From Euzebya sp051004735 (lineage in GTDB: Bacteria > Actinomycetota > Nitriliruptoria > Euzebyales > Euzebyaceae), in NCBI GenBank assembly GCA_051004735.1, contig JBPCKA010000093.1, positions 60,475 to 124,474 on the forward strand: a stretch of DNA of 64,000 nucleotides, read 5' to 3'. Below the pieces are notes generated by a model. That model had not been told where the DNA came from and searched no databases. It saw nothing but the letters and a program-made list of their open reading frames with translations. A program made the translations under genes and the position numbers. Below, in pieces: positions 63,183 to 64,000 of this stretch; the first letter of the stretch is position 1; the number at the start of each line of letters is the position of its first letter.

Positions 63183-64000
63183 CTACAGGGCAGCCTCGAC
63201 GGTTGCACGCGCCTGATCGATGGTCTCGGTGGGGGCGGGCACGTAGCCGACCTCTTCGATGATGTCCCCGACAATGTCCAGGTAGAAGGTGACGAACCCT
63301 GCGACCTCGGGGCGAGCCAGGGCGTCGTTGCGGACGTAGATGAACAGGGGGCGGGTCAGGCCGTAGCTGTCGTCCTGCGCGGTGTCGACCGAGGGTTCGA
63401 CGCAGCCGTCGCCGGCGTCATAGGCCACGGCCTTCAGCCGGTCTCCCTCGTTGACGAAGTAGGCGAAGCCGAAGAATCCCCAGGAGTTGGGGGTTCCCTC
63501 CACACCTTGGGAGATGATGTTGTCATCGGCGGAGGAGTTGTAGTCCTGGCGGGGCACCTCGATGTCGCTTGGCTCAAGGATCGTCTCGTTGAAGAAGTCA
63601 TAGGTGCCGGAGTCGGCGTCGGGAGCGAAGATGTCGATGCTCTCGGCGGGGAACTCGGCGTTCACCTGATCCCAGGTGGATGCGCCGTCGGGGCCCCACA
63701 GGGCCACCAGCTCCTCGGTGGTGAGGCAGTCCAGGAAGTCGGTGTCGGGGTTGGTCACCATGGTCAGTGCGTCGGTGCCCACGCGTACCTCGGTGAACTC
63801 GATACCGTTTTCACCACACAGGTCGGCCTCTTCCTGCTTGATTGGGCGCGAGGCGTTGGAGATATCGGTCGAACCCTCGCCGCAGAAGCGTTCGAAGCCA
63901 CCGCCGGTGCCCGAGATTCCCAGGTTCACCACCACGTCAGGCGCCTCGCCGGCGAACTCCTCGGCGATGGCGTCGGTCAGGGGACCGACGGTGGAGGAAC
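63183..64000 (-). CDS. pstS: Phosphate-binding protein of the Pst transporter (5' end outside window)
   Basis: The C-terminal 272 residues of a PstS-family phosphate-binding protein; the frame runs on past the window edge. Binding-site stretches are visible: GISGTGGGFERFCGEGSTDISNASRPI, with its Ser/Gly phosphate loop, and the YDFFNETIL region. The C-terminal PLFIYVRNDALARPEVAGFVTFYLD is typical of the subfamily. The signal or lipid-attachment sequence is off the window. An internal GTG at 63935 is not the start, because homologous sequence continues upstream (TVGPLTDAIAEEFAG). First gene of the pst operon in this window; any Pho box would lie outside. Confidence 0.93.
   Translation of the reverse strand, partial: SSTVGPLTDAIAEEFAGEAPDVVVNLGISGTGGGFERFCGEGSTDISNASRPIKQEEADLCGENGIEFTEVRVGTDALTMVTNPDTDFLDCLTTEELVALWGPDGASTWDQVNAEFPAESIDIFAPDADSGTYDFFNETILEPSDIEVPRQDYNSSADDNIISQGVEGTPNSWGFFGFAYFVNEGDRLKAVAYDAGDGCVEPSVDTAQDDSYGLTRPLFIYVRNDALARPEVAGFVTFYLDIVGDIIEEVGYVPAPTETIDQARATVEAAL

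Overview
The window is 64 kb of high-GC DNA with densely packed genes, many short stop/start overlaps and frequent GTG starts. Several families are typical of Actinomycetota: a mycothiol-type DsbA/nitroreductase, a kinase resembling mycobacterial Rv2202c, an MpaB/DUF2236 oxygenase and a CGNR zinc-finger protein. Five large secreted proteins carry cell-wall-binding repeat 2 (CWB2) modules. That abundance suggests a deep actinobacterial lineage such as Euzebya or Nitriliruptoria. This is inference from gene content; no rRNA or tRNA gene was found to place it.

Layout. 1-4.2 kb: a dipeptide/oligopeptide ABC uptake operon on the minus strand, with permease C and ATPase D fused. 4.4-6.7 kb: a Kef-type antiporter with two C-terminal universal stress domains. 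6.8-8.2 kb: a decay zone with a Uma2 fragment, a lipoprotein and a broken PEP carboxylase. 8.2-11.1 kb: an epimerase-like protein, a 39-residue membrane protein, a DMT exporter and a divergent CGNR gene. 11.1-17.1 kb: gltBD, glutamate synthase. 17.2-23.4 kb: MpaB oxygenase, a secreted trypsin-like protease with CWB2 repeats, an adenosine-kinase-like PfkB enzyme, a spermidine-synthase-like protein and a CWB2 protein. 23.4-29.6 kb: manA, a DsbA-like enzyme, a DedA fragment, an alcohol dehydrogenase, an HExxH protein and a TetR regulator. 29.6-34.1 kb: two CWB2/beta-propeller proteins in tandem. 34.1-36.2 kb: degraded DNA with IS5-like and TnpB-like transposase relics. 36.2-45.9 kb: ABC1 kinase, sirtuin, GGDEF remnant, aldehyde dehydrogenase, a biotinyl/carboxyltransferase fusion, a 67-bp duplicated palindromic repeat, a frameshifted LVIVD gene, a Tat-exported MBL hydrolase and a subtilisin.

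45.9-60.1 kb is the most unusual part. Eight minus-strand genes run without interruption: CWB2/PPC secreted protein, circularly permuted ATP-grasp enzyme, alpha-E protein, PadR regulator, transglutaminase-DUF2126, a second ATP-grasp fused to alpha-E, a second transglutaminase and an alpha/beta hydrolase. ATP-grasp, alpha-E and transglutaminase genes are a known conserved partnership with no settled biochemical role; peptide or amide-bond chemistry has been proposed from the domain types. Here the set is duplicated, and the ATP-grasp start lies one base after the stop of a surface protein gene. This suggests, without proving, that the surface protein is a substrate or effector.

60.3-64 kb: the pst high-affinity phosphate operon (pstS partial, pstC, pstA, pstB). 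pstB has an in-frame TAG just before Walker B, so this copy should be inactive unless the base is a sequencing error or the codon is read through. Two strong hairpins separate pstS from pstC.
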